Assembly: GCA_964551335.1 (NCBI GenBank)
Contig: CAZKCO010000031.1
Location: 1-64,000 of the forward strand
Direction of reading: 5' to 3'
Origin: Tunicatimonas sp964551335
Lineage (GTDB): Bacteria > Bacteroidota > Bacteroidia > Cytophagales > Cyclobacteriaceae
DNA: 64,000 nt
Made by a program: the position numbers and the translations under genes
Shown here: piece after piece, positions 8,422 through 17,183 of the stretch
How positions within the stretch are numbered: position 1 is the stretch's first letter
Layout: the number at the start of each line of letters is the position of its first letter
The notes under the pieces: model-generated
What the model was told of the DNA's origin: nothing
Seen by the model: only the letters and a program-made list of their open reading frames with translations
Databases searched by the model: none

Positions 8422-9442
8422 ATCGGCCAGCAAAGGATAATTCCCGGAAATGCTTCTTACCTCTGAAGTATCGTTCCCAAACCAACAGTCTTTTCATTAC
8501 CACAAACGAAACTGAAAAATTAGCTCTCAGTTTACGGCTATCAGACCGCTTCCAGTGGCCGATCTTGCTCAGAAAATCAATGGTCGCTTTCCAAACTGCC
8601 CGTCTATCTTGCGATTTACCTTTGATTTGAAAATAAAGCATTGCCAGTAGATCGATGCCTAACTTAGCGGGTAGCTTCCAAAGCAGTCCTGAAAGCGGCT
8701 CATTCTTGTATAACATAACACTGCTATTGCGAAAATTCAAGTAGGTTTTACGGGGATTGGTGGCGGGCATAGTACCTCCACCTACATGATACACAACACT
8801 CTGGGGCTGGCAATAAAGTTTATAACCGGTACGCTGTAGACGCCAACATAGATCAATTTCCTCCATATGGGCAAAAAAGCTAGCATCAAAACCACCCATT
8901 GACCGGTATACCTGCGTTCGAACAAAGAAACAAGCTCCGGTAGCCCAAAAAATAGGAACAATGTTATCATACTGCCCTCGATCTTCCTCAGTAATGTCGA
9001 TAATCCTTCCTCTACAGAATGGATACCCCAGCTGATCGATGTAGCCACCAGCAGCACCAGCATGCTCAAAATAACTTTTTTGCTGGTAGGCCTTTACTTT
9101 GGGCTGACAAGCGGCAATAGTTACATCCCGATCCATCAGGTTGATCACCGGTTCAATCCATCCGGAAGTTACTTCCACGTCAGAATTGAGAAGAATACTA
9201 TAGGTGTTTTCTACTCGATTCAGCGCCTGATTGTAACCTTCCGCAAAACCGTAATTTTCTTCAAAGGCAAAAATCTCTACGGAAGGATAGTTTTCTCGCA
9301 AAAATTCTAATGAGGAATCGGTTGATGCATTATCGGCAACAATTAGTCGATGACCAACACTGTGGGCTACGACGCTAGGCAAAAACTGCTCAAGAAAATG
9401 GACTCCGTTAAAGTTAAGAATAACAATGGCCGCAGATTCCAT
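8336..9442 (-). CDS. family 2 glycosyltransferase (rhamnosyltransferase-like)
   Basis: A GT-A fold transferase. It opens with AIVILNFNG (5-13) and has the nucleotide-binding VADNASTDSS (35-44), the metal-binding NSDVEV (86-91) and the acceptor-site HMEEIDLCWRLQRTGY further on. The architecture fits WbbL/rhamnosyltransferase-type enzymes that extend surface polysaccharide, but donor and acceptor are unknown. The last 80 residues are basic and poorly conserved-looking. The stop lies inside the convergent PspC gene. The ATG start directly follows the YbaB stop (9443), so the two are co-transcribed. Confidence 0.9.
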   Translation of the reverse strand: MESAAIVILNFNGVHFLEQFLPSVVAHSVGHRLIVADNASTDSSLEFLRENYPSVEIFAFEENYGFAEGYNQALNRVENTYSILLNSDVEVTSGWIEPVINLMDRDVTIAACQPKVKAYQQKSYFEHAGAAGGYIDQLGYPFCRGRIIDITEEDRGQYDNIVPIFWATGACFFVRTQVYRSMGGFDASFFAHMEEIDLCWRLQRTGYKLYCQPQSVVYHVGGGTMPATNPRKTYLNFRNSSVMLYKNEPLSGLLWKLPAKLGIDLLAMLYFQIKGKSQDRRAVWKATIDFLSKIGHWKRSDSRKLRANFSVSFVVMKRLLVWERYFRGKKHFRELSFAGRFSSTKWDFDFSSDDDEGSSKKQYLDTKG

Positions 9443-9775
9443 CTAGGTAAAATTGCCTAAATCGAAGCCGGGAATATTAGGAATAAAGCCTTCGGTAGAC
9501 TGCTTCATGGTTTCTTTGGCTTTGACCTCCACTTCTTCCAGTGCTTTGTTTATGGCGGCAATCACCAGGTCCTGCATTACTTCCTTGTCTTCGGGCTTTA
9601 TCAGGTCGTTATCTATTTCCAGATTGATGATTTTCTTTTTTCCGTTAACAGTAGCCTTTACCATACCGGCTCCTGATTCTCCGGTAGCCGTAACGTTGGC
9701 CAGTTCTTCCTGAGCTTGTTTCATTTTTTCCTGCACCTCCTTCACCTTCTCCATCATCTTATTCATGTCAAACAT
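9443..9775 (-). CDS. ybaB: YbaB/EbfC family nucleoid-associated protein
   Basis: A 110-residue dimeric DNA-binding protein. It opens with the family's MFDMNKMMEKVKEVQEKMKQAQEELANV helix, then the beta core with GxGMVKATVNGKKKIINLEID, and a C-terminal helix. YbaB binds DNA as a tweezer-like dimer and is usually encoded beside dnaX or recR. Here the downstream neighbour is a glycosyltransferase whose start abuts its stop. Confidence 0.93.
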   Translation of the reverse strand: MFDMNKMMEKVKEVQEKMKQAQEELANVTATGESGAGMVKATVNGKKKIINLEIDNDLIKPEDKEVMQDLVIAAINKALEEVEVKAKETMKQSTEGFIPNIPGFDLGNFT

Positions 9776-9861
9776 ATGCGTAAAATTAGTTGGGTTTACA
9801 ATACTGCATAAACGAGGAAGTCACTTCCGGTGTTCATTCTTGCTACGCTAACTGAAAAGGG

Positions 9862-11514
9862 TTAGTTAAGTAGTACTACTTTTCCCTGCTGGGTAAACCG
9901 ATTTCCGAGTTGATCGGTTACATCAATTTTGTAAATATAAGTGCCTTGGCTGGCCAGTGCTCCATTGTAGGTTCCATCCCATCCTACATCAAGTTGATTC
10001 GTATGGAAAACAAGTTCTCCCCAGCGGTTATATACCTCAAAAGTGACCGACTCCACTAATGCGGCTTTATACAAGAACACGTCATTCAACCCATCGCCGT
10101 TAGGAGTAAAAGCATTGGGAAAAAAGACTTGCGCCTGGGAGGGCACCCGCAGGCAAACTTCGTTACTTACCGCAGATTCATTGTCACAATCGCCCAGGTA
10201 GGTTATCTGGTAACAATACTCCTGGCCTATTTCTACATCAGTATCATTATACTCTAACTCGTTGACAGTATTAGAAACCGAATCATACAAAACGTAAGTA
10301 CTATCGCTCAGTGCACGGTATACGTAATACTGCTGAGCTTCATCAACCTCGGGCCACTCTAGCGTGATGCTAAGGTCACGCAGTCCGATGGTTAATGCTG
10401 TGATAGAGTCGGGCACCTCGGTGCTAACAGCGGTAAGCGTAATTGTTTCGGAAAGGCTTACCGCATTTCCATCGCTAGCCTGAATCTGATACTGGTAAGT
10501 CTCCTGACATACCACATCGGTATCCTCGTAGTTATCTATCTCGGAAATAACTAGTTGTTCACCGTCTCTGATCACTTGGTATTGATCATAAAGGTTAGGT
10601 TCCGATTCCCAGCTCAGGGTATTTTGTAAGTTCTCGGCTTGGGCATCCAGCCTAATGGTGCATAGCTCATTCGATGGAAATGTTGCACCAGCGCAGGGAT
10701 CAACCGCCGCCACTGTCACACAGTAATAGTTGGATCGGGTATCCCATTCATCCTGCTCCACCACCGTTTCAGTTGAGCCAGGTGCAACCGGATAGCTACG
10801 GCTGCTATTGCCTCCGTTTTCGGCTACTAACACCTGGTAGTTGATATTGTCATCAGGGAGACTGTATTCTACCCGTATCTGTTGCTCATTGAGCACTTCT
10901 ACTCCCGAAAGAGTGGCTTCGGGAAAGGTGCCTCCGTCGAAGGTATTAAACTGCACAACGCTATCGTCACAGCCGGTGTTATCGGCATCATTAAATAAGC
11001 CCCGCACCGTAACCCGATAAGTGCCCGCAGCCGCATACGGATGAACAACAGAGGGACGGGTGGTAGGCAACCTTTCTTCTGTACCGTCGCCAAAATCGAT
11101 CAACAGCTCGTCGTAGTAATCGTCCTGAATATCCACGAAAACCCGGTTGTTGGTGCAGTTAATCAATTGAAATTGCGGGGTACGTGGTTCCAATGCCTCT
11201 ATACGTATACTGTCTATTTCAGAGCCAACCACTTGAATGATTAAATATGATCCTGGAATGGCGTAAGTAGTATCCTGAATGGTAGTGGGGTTTACTGGTA
11301 TTCTTTCTCCCGGATTATAGTCAAAGTTGTAGACGCGTGGATCATTCGGTGGATTATCGCTGAGATCGGTCACCGAGACAGTTAAGGGGGTACATCCTCT
11401 TATTTGATTTACACTGAAATTTCCCTCGGGACCACTCGGATAAGGCTGAGCACAGGCTAAACCAGTAGCTATCCAACTGAGAAAGAGAAATATGTAAAAC
11501 CTGCTAATTAGCAA
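9862..11514 (-). CDS. secreted PKD/fibronectin-type protein with type IX sorting (CHU_C) domain
   Basis: A 550-residue exported surface protein. It has an N-terminal signal (FYIFLFLSWIATGLACAQ), a PKD-like region near 30-190 with the DFGDGTEERL motif, two fibronectin-III-like modules (about 195-460) and a C-terminal gliding-motility-associated domain: FFPNAFTPNGDGLNDVF, YNRWGELVF, WDGTYNG, GTYIYKI. That domain is the type B signal for the type IX secretion system, so export across the outer membrane is expected. Function is probably adhesion or ligand binding. The start is a TTG at 11514, because no ATG precedes the signal peptide. It lies downstream of hisS on the same strand, 56 bp apart. 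Confidence 0.88.
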   Translation of the reverse strand: MLISRFYIFLFLSWIATGLACAQPYPSGPEGNFSVNQIRGCTPLTVSVTDLSDNPPNDPRVYNFDYNPGERIPVNPTTIQDTTYAIPGSYLIIQVVGSEIDSIRIEALEPRTPQFQLINCTNNRVFVDIQDDYYDELLIDFGDGTEERLPTTRPSVVHPYAAAGTYRVTVRGLFNDADNTGCDDSVVQFNTFDGGTFPEATLSGVEVLNEQQIRVEYSLPDDNINYQVLVAENGGNSSRSYPVAPGSTETVVEQDEWDTRSNYYCVTVAAVDPCAGATFPSNELCTIRLDAQAENLQNTLSWESEPNLYDQYQVIRDGEQLVISEIDNYEDTDVVCQETYQYQIQASDGNAVSLSETITLTAVSTEVPDSITALTIGLRDLSITLEWPEVDEAQQYYVYRALSDSTYVLYDSVSNTVNELEYNDTDVEIGQEYCYQITYLGDCDNESAVSNEVCLRVPSQAQVFFPNAFTPNGDGLNDVFLYKAALVESVTFEVYNRWGELVFHTNQLDVGWDGTYNGALASQGTYIYKIDVTDQLGNRFTQQGKVVLLN

Positions 11515-11570
11515 ACCGAGACATTTAGGATATTAACTGTAAACTGTACCTTCTTATTGCCCTGCCAGAC

Positions 11571-12953
11571 TTAGGTAAGCTGGGTAATAACGGCTTCCAG
11601 CGCCAACGCTTGTTGGTCTCCGGTTTTCAGATTTTTCAAACTATACTGCCTGCTTTCTAACTCGTCAGGTCCAATTACCAGGGCGTAGGGAATGTTTTTC
11701 TTATCGGCGTAGCTAAATTGCTTCTTTAGCTTAACCGCATCCGGGTACATTTCGGCCCGAATTTCATTTTTCCTAAGTTCGCTTAAAATGGGCAGTAACT
11801 GGGATTGTAACTGTTGGTTGAAGTTGATCAATAGAACCTGAGTGCCCAGGGTACTTTCTTCAGGAAACAGGTTAAGGTCATCCATTACATCGTAAATACG
11901 ATCCACCCCAAAGGAAATTCCTACTCCTGATACATCCGGTAAGCCGAATACTCCGGTCAGGTTATCGTAACGGCCACCACCGCTAATACTACTGCTAATG
12001 ACAGTGTCCTGGGCTTTCACCTCAAAGATGGTTCCGGTGTAGTAGGATAAGCCCCGGGCTAAGGTCAGATCAAAACTAACGCGTTCTAAGGTAGAACCCA
12101 GAATTCGGGCCCGGTCTAGTACCTCATGCAATTCGTTTACCCCTTTCTGTCCCACATCGGATTTACCTACGATGTTCTGAGCTACCTCTAGCTTCTGAGA
12201 ATTGCTCCCGTGCATACTGAAAATGGGCGATAGTTGTTGAATAGCATTCTCCGAGAAGCCTCGTTCTAGCAGTTCTTCCACTACTTTCTCCTGTCCTATT
12301 TTATCCAGTTTATCAATAGCTACCAGCAGATCGCTTTCCTTTCCTTCGGCTCCAACAACTTCTACCAGCCCGTTTAAAATTTGCCGATGATTGATACTGA
12401 TCGTGTATTTTTGAATACCCAAATTCGTAAAAACTTCCTCCAGCATTCGGATAATCTCGGCTTCACACAGTAGCGAGTCAGTGCCCACCACATCGGCATC
12501 GCACTGATAAAATTCCCGGTAACGTCCTTTTTGAGGACGATCAGCCCGCCACACCGGCTGAATCTGGTAGCGTTTAAACGGAAAAGTAATCTCGTGCTGG
12601 TTCATCACCACGTAGCGGGCGAAGGGTACGGTAAGATCGTACCGAAGTCCTTTCTCAGCGATTAAGGGAGTTATTCGGCTTTCTCCCTGTTCTAGATCTT
12701 CAGGATGCACAATTCTCTCCCCGCGTTTTGAGAGGTACTCCCCGGAATTTAAAATTTTAAACAACAGTTGATCGCCTTCGTCGCCGTACTTACCGGTGAG
12801 CACAGATAGGTTCTCCATACTGGGAGTTTCCAGTGGCTGGAAGCCAAATTTCTGAAATACGGTTCGGACGGAATCTAGTATATAAGTACGTTTGGCCATC
12901 TGTTCCGGGCCAAAATCGCGGGTTCCTTTGGGCAACGTTGGTTTATTACTCAT
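11571..12953 (-). CDS. hisS: histidyl-tRNA synthetase
   Basis: A class II aminoacyl-tRNA synthetase that charges tRNA-His. The GTRDF opening (10-14), motif 2 region FKRYQIQPVWRADRPQKGRYREFYQCDAD, the histidine-specific LARGLSYYTGTIFEV segment and motif 3 SGGGRYDNL with GISFGVDR are all present. A C-terminal anticodon-binding domain runs from about 370. The length of 460 residues is normal. The ATG lies inside the end of the upstream 731-residue gene (8-bp overlap), which implies coupled translation. Confidence 0.97.
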   Translation of the reverse strand: MSNKPTLPKGTRDFGPEQMAKRTYILDSVRTVFQKFGFQPLETPSMENLSVLTGKYGDEGDQLLFKILNSGEYLSKRGERIVHPEDLEQGESRITPLIAEKGLRYDLTVPFARYVVMNQHEITFPFKRYQIQPVWRADRPQKGRYREFYQCDADVVGTDSLLCEAEIIRMLEEVFTNLGIQKYTISINHRQILNGLVEVVGAEGKESDLLVAIDKLDKIGQEKVVEELLERGFSENAIQQLSPIFSMHGSNSQKLEVAQNIVGKSDVGQKGVNELHEVLDRARILGSTLERVSFDLTLARGLSYYTGTIFEVKAQDTVISSSISGGGRYDNLTGVFGLPDVSGVGISFGVDRIYDVMDDLNLFPEESTLGTQVLLINFNQQLQSQLLPILSELRKNEIRAEMYPDAVKLKKQFSYADKKNIPYALVIGPDELESRQYSLKNLKTGDQQALALEAVITQLT

Positions 12954-15141
12954 TGATATAGGGAGACCGATCGGGGTCGGGATTATAGTCAGAAAAAGTG
13001 TCTTTAATATTCTTATCGCTAGCTTTGCGGGGGTTGTTCCAGGATGGATCTAACTCCAGTTTGGTTACTTTATCCAGGTTCAGTAACAAAATAAGTTTCC
13101 GCAAATCTTCGCCAAAGCCATTGTCACGACGATTGAGGGATAGCGCATACTTACCCGCAAACAGGTTGCCCTGAGTTTGCAATTCATTTAGCTTCTGATT
13201 GATGTAACTCAGATTTTCGTAGATGTCACTGGCATCCTTACCAATCACGTTACTAGCCTCTAAACTACCGATGGTCATGGAGGTGGTCCCACCAATGCCT
13301 GACACGTACTGCTGTGTTTGGGTGTCGTTTAAAACTACCGGGGATAATCCGGTGATAGCTCCCAAGGAGGCCGTGGTGATAGCTCGGCTTTTTTTACCTT
13401 TCCTGGCTTTTTTATACTCTTTTTGGAGTTCTTTCTGTCGCTTTTCTAACTGGTCAATTAGGTTCATTACCCGAACTAATCCCGTACGGTACTGGCCATA
13501 GAGTAGTTGATCCTTTTCCAACAGATTTTCGGCATCCTGCACCTTAACTTTGACCCGGCGTTCCTGCCGCTGGTTAGATTTATCCATCACGAAGAAGGTA
13601 AGCTGAACGGTACTGGTATCGCCGGGTTCAAGCACAAAATCGTAGCCTGGTTCCCATCTGAACTCCCACTGGGTCGGGTGGTTACTAATTATTGCCGAGC
13701 GAGGTATATTACCATCTGATGCTACAAAATCAAAGTTTTCGATATCATCGTCGCCATTAGGATCTGAGAGGTAAAACTTCAACTGAAGCTCTTCATCCTC
13801 GCTAATTTCGTAGTAATCCTGGTTGGGAACCATCGTAATTTCAGGCGGTAAATCCTCCTGGGTTACCTGAATACGCAACGTTCCCTGGGTTTGCGCTTCG
13901 TAGGGTTGGTCTTCTACGATAAAAGGTAACAGTAGTGGCTCACGCTGTAAGCGGTTATACTGACTCATGGATGGCGACCAACGAATTTCACCTTCAGCAG
14001 AGAGCGTCATACCCTGCGGCATTTTGGCCAAAACCGGCTTATAAACTACCGGATCATCATCTGGGTCAGAAATAGAGTTACTTGCGCTCAGAGAGTACAT
14101 ATTTTCTTTGCCAAAGCTTACGTAAAAGTTGCGCAGATCGCTGACTTCGGGAGCCCGGTTCACGTGATTTACGAGTATTCTGGCAACCTCCTGTTTGGTT
14201 TCACCTTCAGCGTTACTCACCTCAAAAATAACCTGGGCTGGCCGGGTATCTGTCAGGCGATCTACGAAATCATAAGTGGGTCTCCAGTAAACATTCCCCA
14301 GGCTATCGTACTGAATACCAAATTCATCGGCATTCACCACCCTGAAAGAGTAATCGTTATTTGCCCCTCCCTTAGCTGCTAATTTAAACGATAGTACTTT
14401 GCCTTCGTCCACCACATTCCAGAATGAGGTTCGAGGGAAAGATAATTGCAGCGGAACTTGAACTGGCGCAGATTTCTCCTGCGCAGTAGTTGAGGCCGGC
14501 AGTAGCTTTACTTCACCAATGGCCCGATCGTTAAATTGACGGTCTTGCACCTCAAAGCGAGCCATACTCGTTTCTTGCCGAAGATTGGCAAACTGTTCGC
14601 GACTCGGTTGCCAGTTTAGTTGCCACTTTCCATCACTAGTAGTATTTGCCGTCATTCCTTCCGGCAGGCTACTTGCGGCCTCCGATATGGTAAACTGCTC
14701 CGCCTCAATTGGCAAGGTATACGAGTTTTTAGTATCGGGCTGAATAAAGAAGGGTTGTAGACCCGTAAGGGGAGGTATGCGAATTGTATTCTGAACTATA
14801 AACTCAACATCCTGGACAACCTCATTTCCCTGGGCGTCACTCGCCAAAAACTGTATAGTTACTGTCTTATGCTTTTCTTGCTGACGAACAATGTCGTACT
14901 TGGGAGTCCAGGAAAAAACGGAGCTATCAGTAAGCTCTGCGCCGATTGATCCACTGCTTCGGTAATGAAAGCTATAAGGCGGGCCTGAGCCACCCGTAGC
15001 CTCCAGGGTGAACTGGAGAACTTCGCCTTCTTTCACAGTTTGCCAGTTGCTTCCTTCAGGTAATTTCAGCGAAAGATCAGTTTGCGCTAAGGCCGGTATA
15101 GTACCGATAATGGCCAGATAAAGAATCAGGTATCGTTGCAT
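12946..15141 (-). CDS. secreted protein with repeated cadherin/Ig-like domains, function unknown
   Basis: A 731-residue protein with signal peptide (MQRYLILYLAIIGTIPALAQ). It has at least four repeated beta domains of about 95-110 residues, each with an 'EG.VLxFxLxAxGG', 'x.Y.F' and 'FxWxPxYDFV' pattern (near 35-90, 160-215, 240-300, 345-400 and 440-510). Such patterns are typical of putative Ig/cadherin-like modules in Bacteroidota. Residues about 545-731 are different: a coiled coil (LIDQLEKRQKELQKEYKKARK), a glycine/threonine-rich stretch and a helical end. No enzyme motif is seen and there is no CHU_C sorting domain. It overlaps hisS by 8 bp. Confidence 0.7.
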   Translation of the reverse strand: MQRYLILYLAIIGTIPALAQTDLSLKLPEGSNWQTVKEGEVLQFTLEATGGSGPPYSFHYRSSGSIGAELTDSSVFSWTPKYDIVRQQEKHKTVTIQFLASDAQGNEVVQDVEFIVQNTIRIPPLTGLQPFFIQPDTKNSYTLPIEAEQFTISEAASSLPEGMTANTTSDGKWQLNWQPSREQFANLRQETSMARFEVQDRQFNDRAIGEVKLLPASTTAQEKSAPVQVPLQLSFPRTSFWNVVDEGKVLSFKLAAKGGANNDYSFRVVNADEFGIQYDSLGNVYWRPTYDFVDRLTDTRPAQVIFEVSNAEGETKQEVARILVNHVNRAPEVSDLRNFYVSFGKENMYSLSASNSISDPDDDPVVYKPVLAKMPQGMTLSAEGEIRWSPSMSQYNRLQREPLLLPFIVEDQPYEAQTQGTLRIQVTQEDLPPEITMVPNQDYYEISEDEELQLKFYLSDPNGDDDIENFDFVASDGNIPRSAIISNHPTQWEFRWEPGYDFVLEPGDTSTVQLTFFVMDKSNQRQERRVKVKVQDAENLLEKDQLLYGQYRTGLVRVMNLIDQLEKRQKELQKEYKKARKGKKSRAITTASLGAITGLSPVVLNDTQTQQYVSGIGGTTSMTIGSLEASNVIGKDASDIYENLSYINQKLNELQTQGNLFAGKYALSLNRRDNGFGEDLRKLILLLNLDKVTKLELDPSWNNPRKASDKNIKDTFSDYNPDPDRSPYINE

Positions 15142-15438
15142 AAGGTCAATTAGTTCGTCTAATTATCGGTAGCCGATTAAACAATTTCTGCCAAAAATCA
15201 TTCCTTTGGGGTAACAGTTCCTACGGTTCAACTATTTTCTACCTTATGATTAACTACATTCATCGTGCCGATGCGCGCAAATTACTGCAAAAAAAGCGAT
15301 ATATACACTTTTTTAGTACTACGTAGTTGAGGTTACGCCACTAAAAATGAATTAGAGAAGAATTGAGGAACTCTTTTATGTATCAATCGTTTTTAGTAAA
15401 TTCGCACCTCATTTTGAGAACCAAGAAATACTATCGAT
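15142..15438. other. 297-bp divergent intergenic region
   Basis: This spacer lies between the divergent 731-residue gene and the small charged-protein gene. It must hold both promoters, but no exact TAnnTTTG box is seen. The closest for the plus strand is TAAATTCG near 15398. No repeat or RNA gene was recognised. Confidence 0.5.
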
Positions 15439-15816
15439 ATGGCAGTTACCCGTTTAGAACGAAAAGGATTACGAAACAAAGCTCGAGCCAAAGCCCGTAA
15501 GGAGCGTATTAAAAAACTCACCAAGCAACCTCCCATGAAAAATGTGGACATAGAAGCCATTAAGGAGGAGTTTGCTAAAAAGTCTGGTAAGCCAACCGCG
15601 AAGAAAGCTCCTAAGAAAGAGGAAACTCCCAAAGCTGAAGCAACTGAAACTACTCAGGAAGAAGCAAAAGCAGAAGCTACCGTCGAGACGAAGGCTGATG
15701 ATCCTCAGGCCGACAAGCCCCAAGCTGAACTAAAGGAGCCGGCTAAAGCTCCACGTGAAGATGCCGAGGCAGTAGAAGAAAAAACTGAGGAAGAAGATTC
15801 CAAAGAAAAAGAGTAA
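15439..15816 (+). CDS. small charge-polarised protein, function unknown
   Basis: A 125-residue protein split by charge. Residues 1-60 are strongly basic (for example RLERKGLRNKARAKARKERIKK and KKSGKPTAKKAPKK). Residues 61-125 are almost wholly acidic, alanine-rich and low-complexity, ending EEKTEEEDSKEKE. No known fold, signal peptide or membrane segment. The pattern suggests an intrinsically disordered nucleic-acid or ribosome-binding protein, which is inference. It is a single-gene unit with its own terminator. The wobble positions look like normal coding sequence. Confidence 0.7.
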   Translation: MAVTRLERKGLRNKARAKARKERIKKLTKQPPMKNVDIEAIKEEFAKKSGKPTAKKAPKKEETPKAEATETTQEEAKAEATVETKADDPQADKPQAELKEPAKAPREDAEAVEEKTEEEDSKEKE

Positions 15817-15839
15817 GCACCTTTCTACTATTTTTGTTA

Positions 15840-15870
15840 GATGCACACCATAGCGTGTGCTTTTTTATTT
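15840..15870 (+). terminator. intrinsic terminator of the small charged-protein gene
   Basis: Arms GCACAC (15843-15848) and GTGTGC (15855-15860) around a 6-nt loop, followed by TTTTTT, about 25 nt after the stop. Confidence 0.85.
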
Positions 15871-15909
15871 TCCTCTACCCTGTCCCTGTCAATCCGAGCA
15901 AATAACTAG

Positions 15910-16590
15910 CTACCGGATTGTAGTCCCCTCGAACGGTTGGCCTTGAAAGAAAGCCTCCATATTAGCTATTTTTCTGCCATTCAAGATAACTACGTTTAGC
16001 TCAAGGGATTCGGCTCGTTTACTAGCAATGGGGTCAAAGGGGGCCGATAAACCGGGCGACCACTCATCTCCTACTATTTCTCGAAGCTGAGCCCAGCTAA
16101 GCTGGTCGTAGCGTTGGGCATCCGGATTTTCTCGAGGGTCTTGGGCGTATACGTAATCAATGTTTGACAGATTCAGTACTGAGCGGGCCTGATAGCGTTC
16201 GGCCAGCAGCACCGCAATATAATCGGTACTCCATCCCGGTTTCCATCCAGCTCCAACTAAGATTGGCTCAGAGAAATCTGGTAGTGGTTCATCAAAATCT
16301 TTGGCAATGAGCGGATGAGCTTTTCCCTTAAAAATTGTTCTTAACAAATGAGCATTGAGGCGGGTAGCGTGAATGCCCAGCCAGTCGCGCTCCTCATCGT
16401 CTACACCACTTATCCGTTCGGCGGCTGCTTGGTAGTTTCGGGCGGTTTTTCCCCCACCCACCGTCAGAATGAAGCGATCTCCCTGATCAGTTCTCCGTTC
16501 AATAAACTGTTTGAACTCTTTCAGATATTCAGTGTCAATTGCTTCGGGAACCACAACGGATCCTCCCAGCGAAAGTACATAAAGTGCCAT
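15910..16590 (-). CDS. amino acid kinase family protein, archaeal-type UMP kinase
   Basis: A 226-residue amino-acid-kinase-fold protein: VLSLGGSVV (5-13), VGGGKTARNYQ (about 44-54), the acceptor-site WKPGWSTDYIAVLLAE and the nucleotide-binding NLSNIDYVYAQDPRENPDA. The length and the GGS(V)V/GGGKxARxY pattern fit the archaeal UMP kinase branch, not the roughly 235-240-residue bacterial PyrH that opens with KRILLKLSGE. It should phosphorylate UMP or a related small molecule in the cytoplasm. A normal bacterial pyrH would be expected elsewhere in this genome. It lies 6 bp upstream of the phosphoesterase stop, so it is read in the same direction from that gene. Confidence 0.82.
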   Translation of the reverse strand: MALYVLSLGGSVVVPEAIDTEYLKEFKQFIERRTDQGDRFILTVGGGKTARNYQAAAERISGVDDEERDWLGIHATRLNAHLLRTIFKGKAHPLIAKDFDEPLPDFSEPILVGAGWKPGWSTDYIAVLLAERYQARSVLNLSNIDYVYAQDPRENPDAQRYDQLSWAQLREIVGDEWSPGLSAPFDPIASKRAESLELNVVILNGRKIANMEAFFQGQPFEGTTIR

Positions 16591-16596
16591 GTTTGG

Positions 16597-17097
16597 TTAG
16601 TTTGACTTAGTGCCTAGTTCAATGGCTTCTAACTGACTAACGAGACCGTTGTTTAGTTGAAACCTCAGCACGGTCCGTACCCGGTGAAAACCCTGTCGAC
16701 CCGCCGCCCCCGGATTTAGACAAAGCATATTGCTGCGCTGATCATCTTTTATCACTTTCAAAATATGGGAATGCCCGCAAACGAACAAGTCCACCGAGCG
16801 TTCAGAAAGAATTTTTCGTACCCGAGAGTTGTATTTGGGTGGATAGCCACCGATATGGGTCATCCAGATTGATAATCCTTCCCGTTCTATCCAGCAGTCC
16901 AGCGGCAGCATTTTTCGTAATTCTTCACCATCAATATTTCCGAATACTGCCTGGGTGGGTTTAAAAGTTTGTAGCTCGGTCAATAGTCCTACCGAGCCAA
17001 TATCGCCAGCATGCCATAGTTCATCACAATCAGCTAAATAATCAAATAACTGAGGATCGAGGAAATTATGGGTATCTGAAAGTAAACCTATTTTCAT
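16597..17097 (-). CDS. YfcE/MJ0936-type metallophosphoesterase
   Basis: A 166-residue calcineurin-fold phosphodiesterase. Metal-binding motifs: SDTHN (7-11), GDIGS, GNID in place of GNHD, and CGHSH followed by NPGA. YfcE enzymes cleave small phosphodiesters. The start at 17097 was chosen over a longer reading frame from 17190, because MKIGLLSDTHN is the family's usual opening and the longer frame would overlap the divergent gene at 17184. It forms an operon with the UMP kinase-like gene 6 bp downstream. Confidence 0.88.
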   Translation of the reverse strand: MKIGLLSDTHNFLDPQLFDYLADCDELWHAGDIGSVGLLTELQTFKPTQAVFGNIDGEELRKMLPLDCWIEREGLSIWMTHIGGYPPKYNSRVRKILSERSVDLFVCGHSHILKVIKDDQRSNMLCLNPGAAGRQGFHRVRTVLRFQLNNGLVSQLEAIELGTKSN

Positions 17098-17183
17098 ATA
17101 ATCAATTGTTTCAACAACCTGGTGATTGCCTATGTGCAGTAATTTTCTTTTTTTACTAGTGCAGCAACCTATTTCACCCAAAC

